Source of the DNA: Bradyrhizobium sp. CCGB01
GTDB lineage: Bacteria; Pseudomonadota; Alphaproteobacteria; Rhizobiales; Xanthobacteraceae
Assembly (NCBI RefSeq): GCF_024199795.1
Contig: NZ_JANADK010000001.1
Span: 6,882,001-6,946,000 of the forward strand
Direction of reading: 5' to 3'
DNA: 64,000 nucleotides
Shown here: positions 34,920-49,900 of the stretch, in pieces
How positions within the stretch are numbered: the stretch's first letter is position 1
How the letters are laid out: each line of letters starts with the position of its first letter
Position numbers and translations under genes: made by a program
Notes under the pieces: model-generated
Databases searched by the model: none
The model's input: the letters and a program-made list of their open reading frames with translations, nothing else
What the model was told of the DNA's origin: nothing

Positions 34920-37900
34920 TCACTCCGCCGGTTCAGTAACCGTATCCTGCGCGATCGTCGACGCCGCCGCCGGCACGAGCAGGCCGCAGATCTCATCGAG
35001 CAGGCCGATATCCTTCAGAATTGTGAAATGGTTGTCGCCTGCGACACCGCGATCGATGGCCGTCGGCAGTTGCAGTTCCAGCCGATCGCGCTGCGCCACG
35101 CGGACCGACGTCCACCAGCAGAGCGGCGTGGCTTCGAGGCCGCGCGGCAGCGTGGCGTTCTGCGCCAGCCTGTTGAGATGCCGTCCGACCGCGAAGGCGG
35201 CGGACAGGTCGTCTGCGCCGAGCAACGCGTCGTCGGCCTGCACCCTCCGGCCCTGCTCCAGAACAGTCGCCACCAGATCGCGGATGTTCTCCGGCGTCTC
35301 CCGCAGGTCAGCGCGTTTCGCTGCCTCGACCTGCGCATCGATGCGAAAGGCCGCCGCGTTCGGAAGAACCGCCGACAGCAATCCGGCGAGATCATCGACC
35401 CAGTGGGACATCGTCTCTTGCCGGCTCGATCCATCCCGCTGCCGCGGCACGAAGCTGTCGACCATCGCAAGACGATCGACGCGCTCGCCGCCGCGTTCGA
35501 GATCGGCTGCGACGAGGCTGGCCAGAAGCCCTCCCAGCGACCAGCCGACCAGGCTGTAGGGGCCCCGCGGCTGCATCCGCCGGATCTCGGTCGCATAGTC
35601 CATCACCATCGCTTCGAGCGAGCTGTCGGTCCACGAACTGTCGACCAGCATTCTCGACTGCAGCCCGATCACCTGGCGGTGTCCTTCGAGGCGGCGCGCC
35701 AGCGGCCCATAATCGAAGACCGTGCCGAAGCCGCCATGCACGCAGAACACCGGATTGAGGCCGCGAACCACGGCATTCAGCGGCAGCAACGCCGATGGCG
35801 CCGCCGCAACGGCGGACGCCGCGGTGGCGTTGCCGGCGAGCAGCGCACGGATCGTCGGCTTCTGAAGCAGATCGCGCAGCTTGATCTCGATTCCGAACGT
35901 CTTGTCCTGACGGAGCCGCGCCACGACCTTGAGGCACAGAATCGAATTGCCGCCCAGCTCGAAGAAATTGTCGGTGACCCCGACCTCCGGCACTTTCAGA
36001 ATTTCGGACCACAGGCGGGCCATCGCGATCTCTGCCGGGCCTCGCGGCGCGACGAAGCTTCGCAGCGACGCGTCGGGAGCCGGCAACGCACGGCGGTCGA
36101 TCTTGCCGCTCGACAATGTCGGCAGTCGCTCCAGCACCATGATCCGCGCCGGCACCATATAGGCCGGCAGGATCTGCTTCAGGAAGGCGATCAAACGCTC
36201 GACCAGGCTCGCGGCTGCATCGGGCGTGGCGCCGCCTGCCGCCTTCGGCGCGACATAGGCAATGAGCTGATTTCCGGCTGCGCCCGGCACTGCCACAACC
36301 GCGGCTTGTGCGATCGCCTCGTGACGAAGCAGCGACGTCTGGATCTCTCCGAGCTCGATCCGGAAGCCGTTGACCTTGACCTGGTCGTCGCTGCGGCCGA
36401 GATATTCGACGATGCCGTCTTCGCGCCATCGCGCCAGGTCGCCGGTGCGGTACAGCCGGGCGCCCGGCACCGCCGAGAACGGGTCAGGCACGAAGCGCTC
36501 CGCGGTCATGCCGGCCTTGCCGTGATAACCGCGCGCCAGCCCGAAGCCTCCGAGATAGAGCTCGCCTGCGACACCGGCGGGAATGATGTCGAGCGCGCCA
36601 TCGAGAATGTAGGCGCGGCGGTCACCGACCGGAACGCCGATCGGCGCATATGGCGTGTCGCATTCGGACGCGCCGTCAACCTTCCAGACCAGGGGTGTGA
36701 CGACGGTTTCGGTCGGGCCATAACCATTGATCAGGATGCGCGGCTTGAGAACGCGCCTGACCTTGTCGAAGCCCGCCTTCGGCATCGCCTCGCCGCCGAA
36801 CGAGTAGAGCTTGACCGGCGGCGGGTTGCCGCTCTGCTCGACGTGCTCCGCGACCTGCTGGAGATAGGCCGGCGGCAATCCGATATGGCTGACGCGATGG
36901 GCGTGCAGGTTTTCGACGGTCTGCTCTGGCGTCCACAATTCGGCGTCACGCATCAACAGCCGCGCGCCATGCGACAGGACCGTCAGCCAACGCTCATGGG
37001 CGCCGTCGAAGGCCAGCGACAGGAAGTGCAGTTCGCAGGAGCTTTCGTCGATCTCGTAGAGGCTCCCGGTGACGTGACAGTGCATCGCCAGCGGCCCATG
37101 GGCGACGGCGACGCCCTTCGGCGTCCCCGTCGAACCCGAAGTGTAGATCAGATAGGCCAGGTTTTCAGGATGCAACTCGGGTTGCGGCGGATGGCCGGGT
37201 CCCGCGTCGAAATCGAACGTGGACAGCGCGATCCTTTCCACACCATCCGGGCTGCCCCCGATCTCGAGCCGTCCCGTCAACAGGAACGCGATTGCGGCAT
37301 CGCGCATGACGAATGCATGCCGCTCGGATGGCAGCTCAGGATCAAGCGGAACGTAAGCCCCGCCTGCCTTGAGCACAGCCAGCAACGCGATCATCGTGAT
37401 CTCAGATCGCTCGACCACGACGCCGACGCGCTGCTCGGGTTTGAGCCCGCGGGCGATCAGGTGATGGGCCAGACGATTGGCCCGGCGCTCAAGCTCTCCG
37501 AACGAGAGCACTGTGCCGCCGATGGTCAGGGCCGTCCGCCCCGGATGACGCTGCGCGTGGCCGCTGATCGCCTCGTGCACCAGCGGCAGCGGAGCACTTG
37601 ACGTGGCGTTACGATTGCAGCGTTCGGCAAGCGCAGCGTCGGCGTTCGTGACGGGATCGATGCCGCCAAGCAGAGCCGTGGCGTCCCGCGTCAGCGCCGC
37701 CAGCAAATGCTCGAACTGCGCCTTGATCTGCGTGGCCTGCGCCCCGGTGAAATGGCTCGGCATATAGGTGTATTCGACTTGAAGCGTGTCTTCGACCAGC
37801 ACCGACAGGTCCATCGGGTAGTTCGTCACGTCAACATTCCGCAGGTCGCTGAACTGCAATGCGCCCGCGCCGCGATGCATGCTGCGTTCGATCGGATAGT

Positions 37901-40900
37901 TCTCGAAGACGATGATGCTGTCGAACATCGTCTGACCGGCGCGGCCGGCCCAGCCCTGGATGTCATAGAGCGGTGTATGCTCGTAATCCCGGATCGCCGA
38001 ATTGCGGTCCTGCAGCGCGCGCAGCCATTCTCCGATAGAGCTGGCGGACGGAAGCGTTTCGATCACGGGCAGCGTATTGATGAAGAGCCCGAGCATCTGC
38101 TGCGATCCGTCGAGACTGGCCGGACGACCGGCCACCGTCACACCGAAGGTCACGGTGTTCTGGCCCGTATAACGCTGTAGCAGCAGCGCCCACACGCCCT
38201 GGACGATGGTGTTCAACGTGATCCGCTCGCGGCGCGCGAACGCCTTCAGCTCCGCGGTCGCCGTCTCTCCGAGACGCGTGTAGCAGCGTTCGTGGCCGGA
38301 TACCTGATGGCGGCGCGCGCCGAAGGCGTCGGCCAGCTGCGTCGGCTGGTCGAAGCTCTTGAGCTGCTCACGCCAGAAAGCTTCGGCTGCCTTGGCATCC
38401 TGCGCCAGCAGCCAGGCGATGTAGTCGCGGTAGCGCGTCGCGTTCGCCGTAGGCGTGCCGCCGTAATAGCACTCCAGGACTTCTCCGACGAACCTGGCTG
38501 AACTCCAGCCGTCCATCAGGATGTGATGATAGGTCCAGATCAGCCGATATAGGTCGTCCTGCAGCCGCAGCAGCCGCACCCGCTGTAGTGGCGGTGCCTG
38601 AAGATCGAACTCGGCGGCGCGCTCCTCGGCAAGGGCAGCGGCAATCCGTTCGTCGCCGATCTCCTGCCCGCGCCAGTCGTCCTGCTCGAACGGCACGACG
38701 ATGTCGCGATAGACGGCTTGCAGTGGAGAGCCGGAGAGCTCGCGCCACAAGAAGCCGGTTCGTAGCATCTGATGACGCGCGCTCACCTCACGCCATGCCG
38801 TGTCGAGGCGTCCCGGATCGAGGCCCCGGATCTCGACGCTGACCTGGTTGACATAGACGCCGCTGCCGGCATCGCGCAGGCTATGAAACAGCATGCCCTG
38901 CTGCATCGGCGACAACGGATAGACGTCCTCGATGCGGCTCAAGTCCAGACCGAGCCGCTCGAGCTGCTCGCCGGACAGCCCCGAGAGCGAGCCACGTTGT
39001 GAGGTCGCGTCGTCCTTGCCAGGGCCGACATCGCGGGACGCCGCCGCCAGTGTTTCGATGGTCTGATGCCGGAAGACATCGCGCGGCTCGATGAGCACGC
39101 CTTCGCGCCGCGCGCGGCTCACCATTTGCAGCGAGATGATCGAATCGCCGCCGAGCTCGAAGAAATTGTCGGTGACGCCGACTTTGGGCTGGCGCAGCAG
39201 ATCGGCCCAGATCGCGGCCAGCGCCGCCTCGGCCGGCGTGCGCGGCGCGACATGCTCGACGGACGCCGCGAGCTGATCCGGCGCCGGCAGCGCCTTGCGG
39301 TCGATCTTGCCATTCGGCGTCAGCGGCAGGCGATCCAGCACCGCGATCCGCGCCGGGACCATGTAGTCCGGCAGCACCGCGGACAAGGCCGCCTTGAGCG
39401 CGGCCCCATCCAACGCTTCGCCGCTGACATAGCCGACCAGCTGGCGGCCGGTGCCGGCCTCGCGCGCCACCACCACGGCCGCGCGCACACCTTGCTGCCC
39501 CAGAAGCTGCGCCTCGATCTCGCCGAGCTCGATGCGGAAGCCGCGGATCTTCACCTGGTGGTCGGCGCGGCCGACATAGTCGAGCACGCCGTCGGGTCGC
39601 CACCGCGCCACGTCGCCGGTGCGGTACAGCCGCGCGCCCGCTGGACCGAACGGATCGGGGATGAAGCGCTCCGCCGTCAGCCCGCCGCGCCGCCAATAGC
39701 CGCGCGCCAGCCCCGCTCCGCCGATATAGAGCTCGCCGGCAACGCCGACCGGCGCCAGGTTGAGATCGCCGTCGAGAATGTGCAGCGTGGTGTTACCGAT
39801 CGGGCCGCCCAGCAGCGGACGATCGTTCGCCTTATCGAGCCGGTGACGGGCCGACCACACCGTGGTCTCGGTCGGACCGTACAGGTTCCAGACCTCGCCG
39901 GCCTGCCCCACCAGCCGCCGCGCCAGATCCGGCGGCAGCGCCTCGCCGCCGCACAGCACCCGGCAGCTTGCCGGCAGCGAGCGACCTTCCTGATCGAGCA
40001 GCATCCGCCAGGTCGATGGCGTTGCCTGGATCAAGGATACGCCGTGCCGCTCCACGATCGCCTTGAGCTTGACCGGATCCTGCGCCGCCGCACGATCCGC
40101 CAGCACCACGCAGGCGCCGATCGTCAGCGGCAGCCACAGCTCCAGGACCGCGATGTCGAAGGACAGCGAGGTCAAGCCGAGCACGCGGTCGGCGGCCGTC
40201 ATGCCGGGCTGCTCCGCCATGGTCGCCATGAAATTGGTCACCGCGTGGTGGCGGACCATCACGCCCTTCGGCAGGCCGGTCGAACCGGAAGTGTAGATCA
40301 CATAGGCGAGGCTCTCGGCGTGAACGGCGACATCGAGATTGCCGGCATCGCCACCCTCGCCGTCCTGCCCGTCGAGCAGCCAGGCCTCGGCGCCGGTCTC
40401 CTCCAGCACCGCGGCGAACTGATCGCGCAATTCCTTCTGCGTCAGCACCAGCGCTGCGCCGCTGTCGCGCAGCATGTGCGCCAGCCGTTCCGGCGGGTAA
40501 TCCGGATCGAGCGGCAGATAGGCCCCGCCGGCCTTCAACACGGCCACCAGAGCAACCAGCATCTCGACGCCCCGGTCGAGCGCCAGCCCGACCACGACGT
40601 CGGTCCCGACGCCGTGATCCCGCAATCGCCGCGCCAGCCGGTTGGCACGCGCGTTCAGCGCGGCGTAACTCAGCTCCGTCTCGCCGACCACCAGCGCTAT
40701 CGCTTCGGGTGACTTCCGGACCTGCGCCTCAAATTGCGCGACGATTCCCTTGCGCAGCTGGTCTCGTCGCGTGTCGTTCGCCCGTGCGAGGAGGACGTCA
40801 TCCGTGGGATCGCAGGCCGCAATCGCGCCGACCGGTCGATTGGCATCGATGCTCAGTGCTTCGATCAGCCGCACAAAGGCGCGCTGTAGCCGCGCGATCT

Positions 40901-43900
40901 GCGCCTCATCAAAATGCGCGCGCTGATAGTTGAAGACGAGACGCAGACGCTCATCGACGCCGACACTTGCGAACAGCGGATAATTGCTGGTCTCGACGAT
41001 CCGGGTCTCACCCACCTGGATCTGCCGGTTCTTTCCGATCAGTGCGTGGTCAACCGGGTAATTCTCGAACACCAGGATGCTGTCGAACAGCGGCCGTCCG
41101 GGGCGTCCTGCCAGGCGCTGGATTTCGTAGAGCGGCGTCGAGCCGAATTCGCGCAGGGCCAGATTGCAATCCTGCAACTCGCGCAGCCATGCCCCGACAG
41201 TCTGCTGCGGGCTGACGTCGTCGACGACCGGCAACGTGTTGATGAACAAGCCGACCATCTCTTCAGCGCCGGCGAGCTCCGGCGGCCTGCCCGACACGGT
41301 GACACCGAAGCAAACCCTGCCCTGCCCGGTATGCTGCCGCAGCAACTGCGCCCATGCCGCCTGCACCAGCGTATTCATCGTGATGCGCTCGCGCACCGCA
41401 AATTCCTGCAACCGTCCGGTCACGGCAGGATCCAGCTCCAGCGCAAGCATGCCGTGGCCGGATGATTCCGCGCCCGTTGGTTCAGCCAAGCCGCCCGCCA
41501 GGAAACTCGGCTCGTCCAGCCCAGCCGTCGCGTTGCGCCAGAACGCCGCCGATGCGGCGCCATCACGGTCCTTCAGCCACGCGATGTAGTCGCGATAGCG
41601 GTGCTGCAACGCCGGCAGACGTCCCTCGCCGTTGTGCTGCATCACCTCGGCGATCAACCGCGCCGAGCTCCACCCGTCGAGCAGGATGTGATGGTGCGTC
41701 CAGATCAGCCAATGCCGGTCTTCGCCGAGCCGGATCAGCCGGACCCGCTGCAAGGGCGGCCGTGACAGGTCGAATCCTGCGGCCTGCTCCTGCCGCGAGA
41801 CGTCCGCCAGCGCCGCGTCTAGTTGGGCCTGGTCCCACCCCACAATCCGCGTCCGCCAATCGTCCTCGGTAAAGGGCACCTCGGCCCGCCGATAGACGAT
41901 CTGTTGCGACGCGCCGGACAGGTCACGCCAGACGAATCCCGTCCGCAGCACCGCATGGCGATCGCTGGCCGCCTGCCAGGCGCGGTGTAGCTTTCCGGCA
42001 TCAAGGCCGTGGATCTCCGCGGCGACCTGATTGACGTAGACCCCGCTCTCGCCGTCGTGCATCGCGTGGAACAACATGCCCTGCTGCATCGGCGACAATG
42101 GATAGATGTCCTCGATCTCGCGCCAGTCGAGCGCAAGCCTGTCGAGCTCGACCTGATCGAGTCCCGACAACGCCACGTCTGATGGCGTCAGGCCGCAGGC
42201 GCCGCCGGTGCAGTGTTCGACCAGCTCGCGCAGTGCAGCCTCGTACAACGCGGCCAGTCGCTCGACCGTCTCGCGCCGATAGCGCTTGCGACCGAAGCCG
42301 AACGACAGCCGCAACCGGCCATCGCGCACCGTGCCGTTCACGCTCAGCCAGCGTCGTAGCACGCTCGATGCATCGCGCGACGGACCGGCGCTTTCCGCTG
42401 CCATCGTAAACAGCGCGGCCTCATCGTCACCGCCGTCGATCTGGCCGAGATAGTTGAAGGCAATCTTCGGCTCACTGAGGTTCGACAGCGCCATGCGTTG
42501 CTCTTCGGAGCCGAGATGCCGCAAGACACCATAACCCAGCCCGCGGTCGGGAATCCCGCGAAGCTCCTCCTTCACGGTCTTGATCAAGAGCGAGGACTCT
42601 TGCGAGCCGCCAGCCAGCCGCACGGGAAAGGCCGTCGTGAACCAGCCAACCGTGCGCGAGAGGTCAAGATCGCCGGACAGGTGCTCGCGGCCATGACCTT
42701 CCAGCTCGATGAGAACGTCATCCTGCCCGCTCCACCGCCAGACGGCGCGTGCAAGGCCAGCAAGAAGAAGATCATTGATCTGCGTGCGATAGGCTGACGG
42801 CGCATCCCTCAGCAGGCGCTGCGTCCATTCGCTTTCGAACGACAGCAGGACCTCATCGGCATCCGCAATGCGATCGATGCCCACATGATCGTCATCGCAT
42901 GGAATATCCGCATTCGCACCGCGGCCGATCCAATAGGACAGTTCCGTCGCCAGTTCGGGCAACGTTGCGTAGGCTCGCAAGCGCTGTCCCCACAGCGCGT
43001 AGGCGTGGCTCTTCGGCGGAAGTGCAACTGTGGTGTCGCCTCTGGCAAGCTGCGTGTACGCAGAAGCGACGTCGTCTAGCAGAATTCGCCATGACACACC
43101 GTCGACCACCAGATGGTGGATCACGATCAAGAATCGCTGGCTGCCGTCGGAGAGATCGATGCCGACCGCCCGCAACAGCAATCCGCTGGAAATCGACAGG
43201 CTTTCCTGCGCCGACGACGCCAGTGCCGTCACGGCCTCGCGGTCAACCGCCCGCCGGACCCAGAGCAGCGCGTCCGCGGCCGGAGCAGCACCGTGCTCGG
43301 CACGCCAGCCCCCCTGGCTCTCCTCGAAGCGAAGGCGCAGCGCGTCATGATGATCGATCACGGCGGCGAGCGCGCGCCGCATCACGTCCCAGTCGAGGCG
43401 ATCCTTCGGCTGCAACAGCACCGCCTGGTTCCAGTGATCGCGATGTCCTGTGTCTTCGGCAAAGAAGCGGGACTGAATCGGCAACAGCGGATGCGGGCCG
43501 CTGACCTGCCCCTGATCGGCGAGCGTCCCGGTGCGCTGCTCGGTTCGAGCCGTGAGCGCCAGCGCTTCCAGCGTCTGATGCTGAAAGACGTCGCGGGGCT
43601 CGATCAGATATCCGGCGCGCCGGGCGCGGCTCACCATCTGGAGCGAGATGATCGAATCGCCGCCGAGCTCGAAAAAATTGTCGGTGAGGCTAACGGCCGA
43701 CCGGCCGAGCAGCACGGCCCAGATCGCCGCAAAGGCCATCTCGGCCGGCGTGCGTGGCGCCTGATGCTCCGCATCCCCATGGGCCACGTCGGGAGCCGGC
43801 AGCGCATGGCGATCCACCTTGCCGCTCGGCATCAGGGGCAGCCGCTCCAGCACCGCGATTCTCGGCGGCACCATGTAATCGGGCAAGACGGCCGAGAGCG

Positions 43901-46900
43901 CCGTCCGCAGCGTTGCCTCTTCCAATTCACGCGTGCCGCTGACGTAGCCAACGAGCTGGCGGCCGGCGCCGACCTCGCGCGCCACCACGACTGCCGAGCG
44001 AACGCCGGGCTGCTCGAGCAGCCGCGCCTCGATCTCGCCGAGCTCGATGCGGAAGCCGCGAATCTTGATCTGGTGATCCCCGCGCCCGACATAGTCGATC
44101 GCGCCATCGGCGCGCCAGCGCGCCAGATCTCCCGACCGATAGAGCCGCTCGCCGGTCTCGCCGAAGGGATCGGGAATGAAGCGCTCCGCCGACAGCTTTT
44201 CGCGCCGCCAATAGCCCCGCGCCAATCCAGCCCCACCTATGAACAACTCGCCGGTGACGCCCGCCGGAACCATGTTCAGATCGGTGTCGAGAATACGAAT
44301 CGTCACGCCGGGAATGGGCCGTCCGATCGGCACGCGCGCGGCACCCTCGTCACGACAGTTCCAGTAGGTGGCGTTGATCAGCGCTTCGGTCGGACCGTAG
44401 CGATTGTCGAACCGTACATTGGGGAACGCCGCAAGCACGCGCGTCATCAGTTCGAGCGACAGCGCCTCGCCTCCGGCAAACAGGCGCTTGAGCGAGGTGC
44501 AGCGTGTCGCGCCGGGCTCGGTCACAAAATGCTCGAGCATCTGCGGCACGAAATGCAGCGTCGTCACGTCGTGCGCGATGACGGCGTCCACCAGAAGCCG
44601 CGGCTCGCGATGCGTCCCCGGAGCCGCGATCGCAAGCCGCGCGCCGATCACCAGCGGCCACAGAATCTCCCAGACCGAGACGTCGAAGCTGAACGGTGTC
44701 TTGTGCAGCAAGGTCTCATCGACATCGAGGCGATATTCCGCTTGCATCCAGCCGAGCCGAGCCGCGAGCGCGCGATGCGAGCAGGCGACGCCCTTGGGCA
44801 CACCGGTCGACCCCGACGTGTACATGACATAGGCCAGGCTGTCCGGATGAAGTGACGCATCTAGATTGCCGGCGAGCCCCTCGATGCCAGATACGTTCTC
44901 TCCATCGATGGACCAGGCCTCAGTGCCCGCATCCGCGATCACTGCCTCCAGACGCGGGAGCAGCCGTTCCTGGGTGAGCAACAGGGCTGTTCCACTGTCG
45001 CCCAGCATGTGAAGGAGGCGATCGGACGGATAGTCAGGATCGAGCGGCAAATAGACGCCGCCGGCCTTCAACACGGCGAGGACGCCGACGATCAGCTCGA
45101 CGCTGCGCTCGATCGCTATTCCGACCAGCCGGTCACGACCGATCCCGTGGTCTCGCAGCCGCCACGCCAGCCGATTGGCGCGTGCATTCAGTTCGCCATA
45201 GCTGATCTGTTGGTCACCGAAAACCAATGCGATCGACGATGGCGAGGCCGCAGCACGGGCCTCGATCTGCGCGACGATGCTGTCGCCAAGCTTCGGCGTC
45301 CTCTCGACGCTGCCAGTCCAGCCGAGCACCTTCCGCATCTCGTCCGCATCGAGGCTGTCGAGTGCGCCAAGCGGCCGCGACGCGTCAGCCACGATCCGGG
45401 CCAGCAGCCGCGACAGCGAGGCTTGCAGATACCTGATCTGGTCGTCATCGAAGCGACCGCGGTCGTAGCGAAAACCCAGATTGATGCCCTCCGACTTGGC
45501 GAACACCGCGACTGTCAGCGCATAATTGGTGATCGAGATCTGCTCGACCCGGCCGAACTGGCGTCCGCTTTCGTTCTCGCCTCGCAGCGCCTGATCGATC
45601 GGGTAGTTCTCGAACACGAGGATATTGTCGAACAGCGCGCGCCCGGAGCTGCCGGCAAGACGCTGAATATCATAGAGCGGCATCCAGCCGTGATCGCGCA
45701 AATCCGTGTTACGCGCCTGGAGGTCACGCAGCCATGCTCCGACTTCGGCTTGCGGGCTTGTCTGTTCGACGACGGGCAGCGTGTTGATAAACAAGCCGAC
45801 CATGTCCTCGGCTCCGCTGATCTCGGCCGGCCGGCCCGATACCGTCGCGCCGAAACAGACCGCGCGTTGGCCGGTGTGACGACGCAGCAGCCGCGCCCAC
45901 GCGCCTTGCACCAGCGTGTTCAGCGTGACGCGCTCCCGCCTGGCAAATGCTTGCAGGCTTGCCGTCAGGTCGGCCGCGAGGAGCAGGTCCAGCGAGCCGT
46001 GGCCAGACGCTCCCCTCCTGGCCGGTCCTCCCAGCGTGTCTGCGAGAAAACTGGGCTCCTCCAATTCTGCCAATGCGGAGCGCCAGAACGCCGTCGACAC
46101 ATTGCGGTCTTGCTTTTGCAGCCACTCGATGTAGTCGCGATAGCGGCCCGTTACGGACGGCAAGCGCTCGCCGCGCTCGTGCTGCAAGATCTCGGCCATC
46201 AGACGTGCCGCGCTCCAACCGTCGAGCAGGATATGGTGATGCGTCCAGATCAGCCAGTGGCGTGCGTCGTCGAGCCGGATCAGCCGCACCCGCTGCAGCG
46301 GCGCGCGCGCCAAGTCGAATGCTTGGTCGCGATCAGCTCGCGAGACGCGTGCCAGCGCGGCCCGGAGCTCTTCGTCGTCCATGGAGGCGGCCTGCGCGCG
46401 CCAGTCTTCTTCCTCAAATGGCAGATTCGCAGAGCGATAGACCACCTGCTGCGCCGCCCCCGACAGTTCGCGCCAAGCAAATCCGGTTCGCAACACGGCG
46501 TGCCGCGCGCTGACCTCGTGCCAGGCTGCGCGCAGCCTGCCAGCATCGAGGCCGCGGACCTCCAGGCCGATCTGATTGACGTAGTTGCCGCTCTCGCCAT
46601 CACTCAGAGCGTGGAACAGCATGCCCTGCTGCATCGGCGACAACGGATAGATATCCTCGATCTCACGGCAGTCGATCGTCGCGACCAGCGCGTCGAGATC
46701 ACCCTGGTTCAGGTCCGACAACGCGAAGTCCGAAGGCGTCACGCCGCGCGCGCCACCCGTGCAGTGGTCGACCAGCTCGCGCAAGGCCGCAGCGTAATGC
46801 TCCGCGAGACGTTCGATCGTTGTCCGCCGGTAACGCCGGCGGCCATAGCTGAACGACAGGCGCAATTGCCCTTCGCCGACTTGGCCGTTGATGCTCACCC

Positions 46901-49900
46901 AGCGACCAAGCGGCGCGCTGTCGCTGCGCGACGGTCCGGAGCTCTCTGGCGCGAGCCGGAACGGCGCGCCCTCACCCATGCTGGAATCGAACTGGCCGAG
47001 ATAGTTGAAGACGATGCGCGGCTCGGGAAGCGCCTCCAGCGCGCTACGCTGCACCTCGGTGCCGAGATGGCGCAGGACGCCGTAACCCAGCCCGCGGTTG
47101 GGAACGGCGCGAAGCTCCTCCTTGACGGATTTGATCAGCGCGGCGGCGTCACCGGAGCCGCCCGGCAGGCGCACCGGAAAAGCCGTGGTGAACCAGCCAA
47201 TGGTGCGGGACACGTCCACGCCCGCGAAGATGTCCTCGCGACCATGCCCTTCGAGCTCGACGACGACATCCTCAATTCCGCTCCAGCGCGAGACCGCTCG
47301 CGCAAGCGCGGCCAGCAGGAGATCATTGACCTGAGTGCGATAAGCGGATGGCGCTTCCTTCAGCAGCCGCGCGGTCAATCCCGCGTCGAATGCCAGCAGA
47401 ATTTCCTCACCGTCGGCAACCCTGTCAACGCTGCCATGATCATCGTCGCAGGGAAACTCGGCACGTGATTGACGTTCCAGCCAATAGCCGAGCTCGGCCG
47501 CCAGCTCATCGGCACCGCCATAGGCGTGCAACCGCGCGCCCCAAGATGCATAGGGCTCGCTCCTCGCCAGTGCGACCGCGGCCGCACCTTGGCGGAGCTG
47601 ATTGTACGCCGTCGCAAAATCTTCGAGCAGCACACGCCATGACACGCCATCAATGACGAGATGATGCACCACCACCAGAAGCCGCTGGCTGCCGTCCGCA
47701 AGGTCCATACCGACCACACGCAGCAGCGGTCCGGCCAGCGAGAGGCTGGCCTGAGCTTCAGAAGCAACTTTCGTGACCGCGACAGCGTCGCAGACGTCGC
47801 TGCGAATCCAGAGCAGCTCCGATGTCGCCAGCGGCGAGCCATGGGTCGCACGCCAGACGCCATCCATCTCCTCGAAGCATAGGCGCAAAGCCGCGTGATG
47901 AGCCACAAGGGCATCGACCGTGCGTTCGACAAGTCTCCAATCGAGCCGCGACTTCGGCATCAACAGAACCGCCTGGTTCCAATGATGGCGGTCCCCCGCA
48001 TCCTCGCCAAAGAACCGCAACTGGATCGGCAGCAGCGGATGCTCGCGGCCCTCGATATCGAGCTCTGGGGCGACATCTTCCGCCCTGCCTTCGCTGCGCG
48101 CCACGCGCGCCAGATCCTGCAAGGTCTGATGTCGAAAGACGTCTCGCGGCTCGATCAGCAGGCCCGCCTGGCGGGCGCGGCCAACCAGTTGCAATGAGAT
48201 GATGGAATCGCCACCGAGCTCGAAGAAATTGTCCTCGACACCGATGACGGGCTGGCCGAGCAGCTCGGCCCAGATCGCGGCGAGCACCGTCTCGGCCGCC
48301 GAGCGCGGCGCGACATGTGCGGCGGTTGCGGTGGGTGTCTCGGGCGCTGGCAGGGCGTCGCGATCCACCTTGCCGTGCGCCGTAAGCGGCAGCCGCTCGA
48401 GCCTGACGATCCGGGCCGGCACCATGTAGTCGGGCAGTTCGTCCGAGAGTGCCGCACGCATCGCCGTTTCGTCGAACAGACCATCGCCGGCAACATAGCC
48501 GACCAATTGCCGGCCGACGCCGGCTTCGCGGGCGATGACGACGGCCGACTGCACGCCGGACTGCCGCATCAGCCATGCCTCGATTTCGCCGAGCTCGATC
48601 CGGAAGCCGCGGATCTTCACCTGGTGATCGGAGCGGCCGACATATTCGATCACGTCGTCGGCGCGCCATCGCGCCAGATCGCCAGTACGATAGAGCCGAG
48701 CCCCCGGCACACCAAAGGGATCGGGAACGAAGCGCGCGGCCGTGAGCTCGGCGCGCCGCCAATAACCGCGCGCCAGTCCCTCGCCGCCGATGAACAGCTC
48801 GCCGGTCACGCCGACCGGAACGATGTTGAGATCACTGTCCAGAATGTAGGCCGAACGACGGCCGACCGGACGACCGATCGGCGCGTAATTGCCATCGATC
48901 TCCTCGCTGGCATCGACTTTCCAGACCAGCGGCGTCACCACGGTTTCGGTCGGGCCGTAACCGTTGATCAATGTCCGCGGCCTGAGCGCACGCTTGACCT
49001 TGTCGAAGCCTGCCTTGGGCATCGCCTCGCCGCCGAACGAGTAGAGCTCCACCGGTGGCGGATCGCCACGCCACATCGCGAAGTCGGCGAGCTGTTGCAG
49101 GTAGGCGGGCGGAAATCCGGCGTTGGTGACGCGCTGCCGACGCAGAACATCGATGGTCTGCTCCGCCGACCACAAATCGGCATCGCGCATCACGAGCGTT
49201 GCACCGCAGGTCAGCGCGGTCCAGAGCCGCTCATGGGCACCATCGAAGGTGAAGGACAGGAAGTGCAGCTCGCGCGACTGCCGGTCCATGTCGTAGAGCC
49301 TGGCCGTCACCTCGCAATGCATCGCGAACGGACCGTGCTCGACCGCGACACCCTTGGGGATGCCGGTGGAGCCGGAAGTGTAGATCACATAGGCAAGGCT
49401 GGTCGCGGCCACCGCGATCTCCGAATCGCTTTCGCTCTCCCGGGCGAGGTCGATCGCATCGAGCGGGACGACCTCGATGCCGGGTGGCGGCGGCGCCAGT
49501 GCCGAGCCATCCGCGTCAACCAGCACGACACGCGCACCGGCATCGCGCATGGTGCCGACCTGCCGCCTCACGGGATGCTCGGGATCGAGCGGCAGATAGG
49601 CGGCACCCGTCTTCAAAATGGCGAGCAGGGCCACAACGAGATACGGCGAGCGTCGTGCCGAGACGCCGACGAGATCGGAATGCCTGACGCCCAGCCGCAA
49701 CAGATAGTGCGCGAGCCGATTGGCGCGACGGTTGAGCTCGGCATAGGTGATTTCATCATCGCCGAAGACCAGCGCCGGCGCGGCGGGCGTTTCGGCCGCC
49801 AGCCGTGCGACCGTCCGGTGCACCGGCGTGAACGGTGTGCTTGTCGTTCCACCATCCGCATCGTTCCATTGGCGCAGCCTCTCCAGCTCCTGTTCGGAGA

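Noticed and set aside
34845..37601. A 918-codon open frame on the plus strand opposite NRPS C
   Set aside because: It mirrors the GC-rich NRPS coding strand, has no domain likeness, and similar mirror frames recur opposite other NRPS modules (e.g. 45009-47468).
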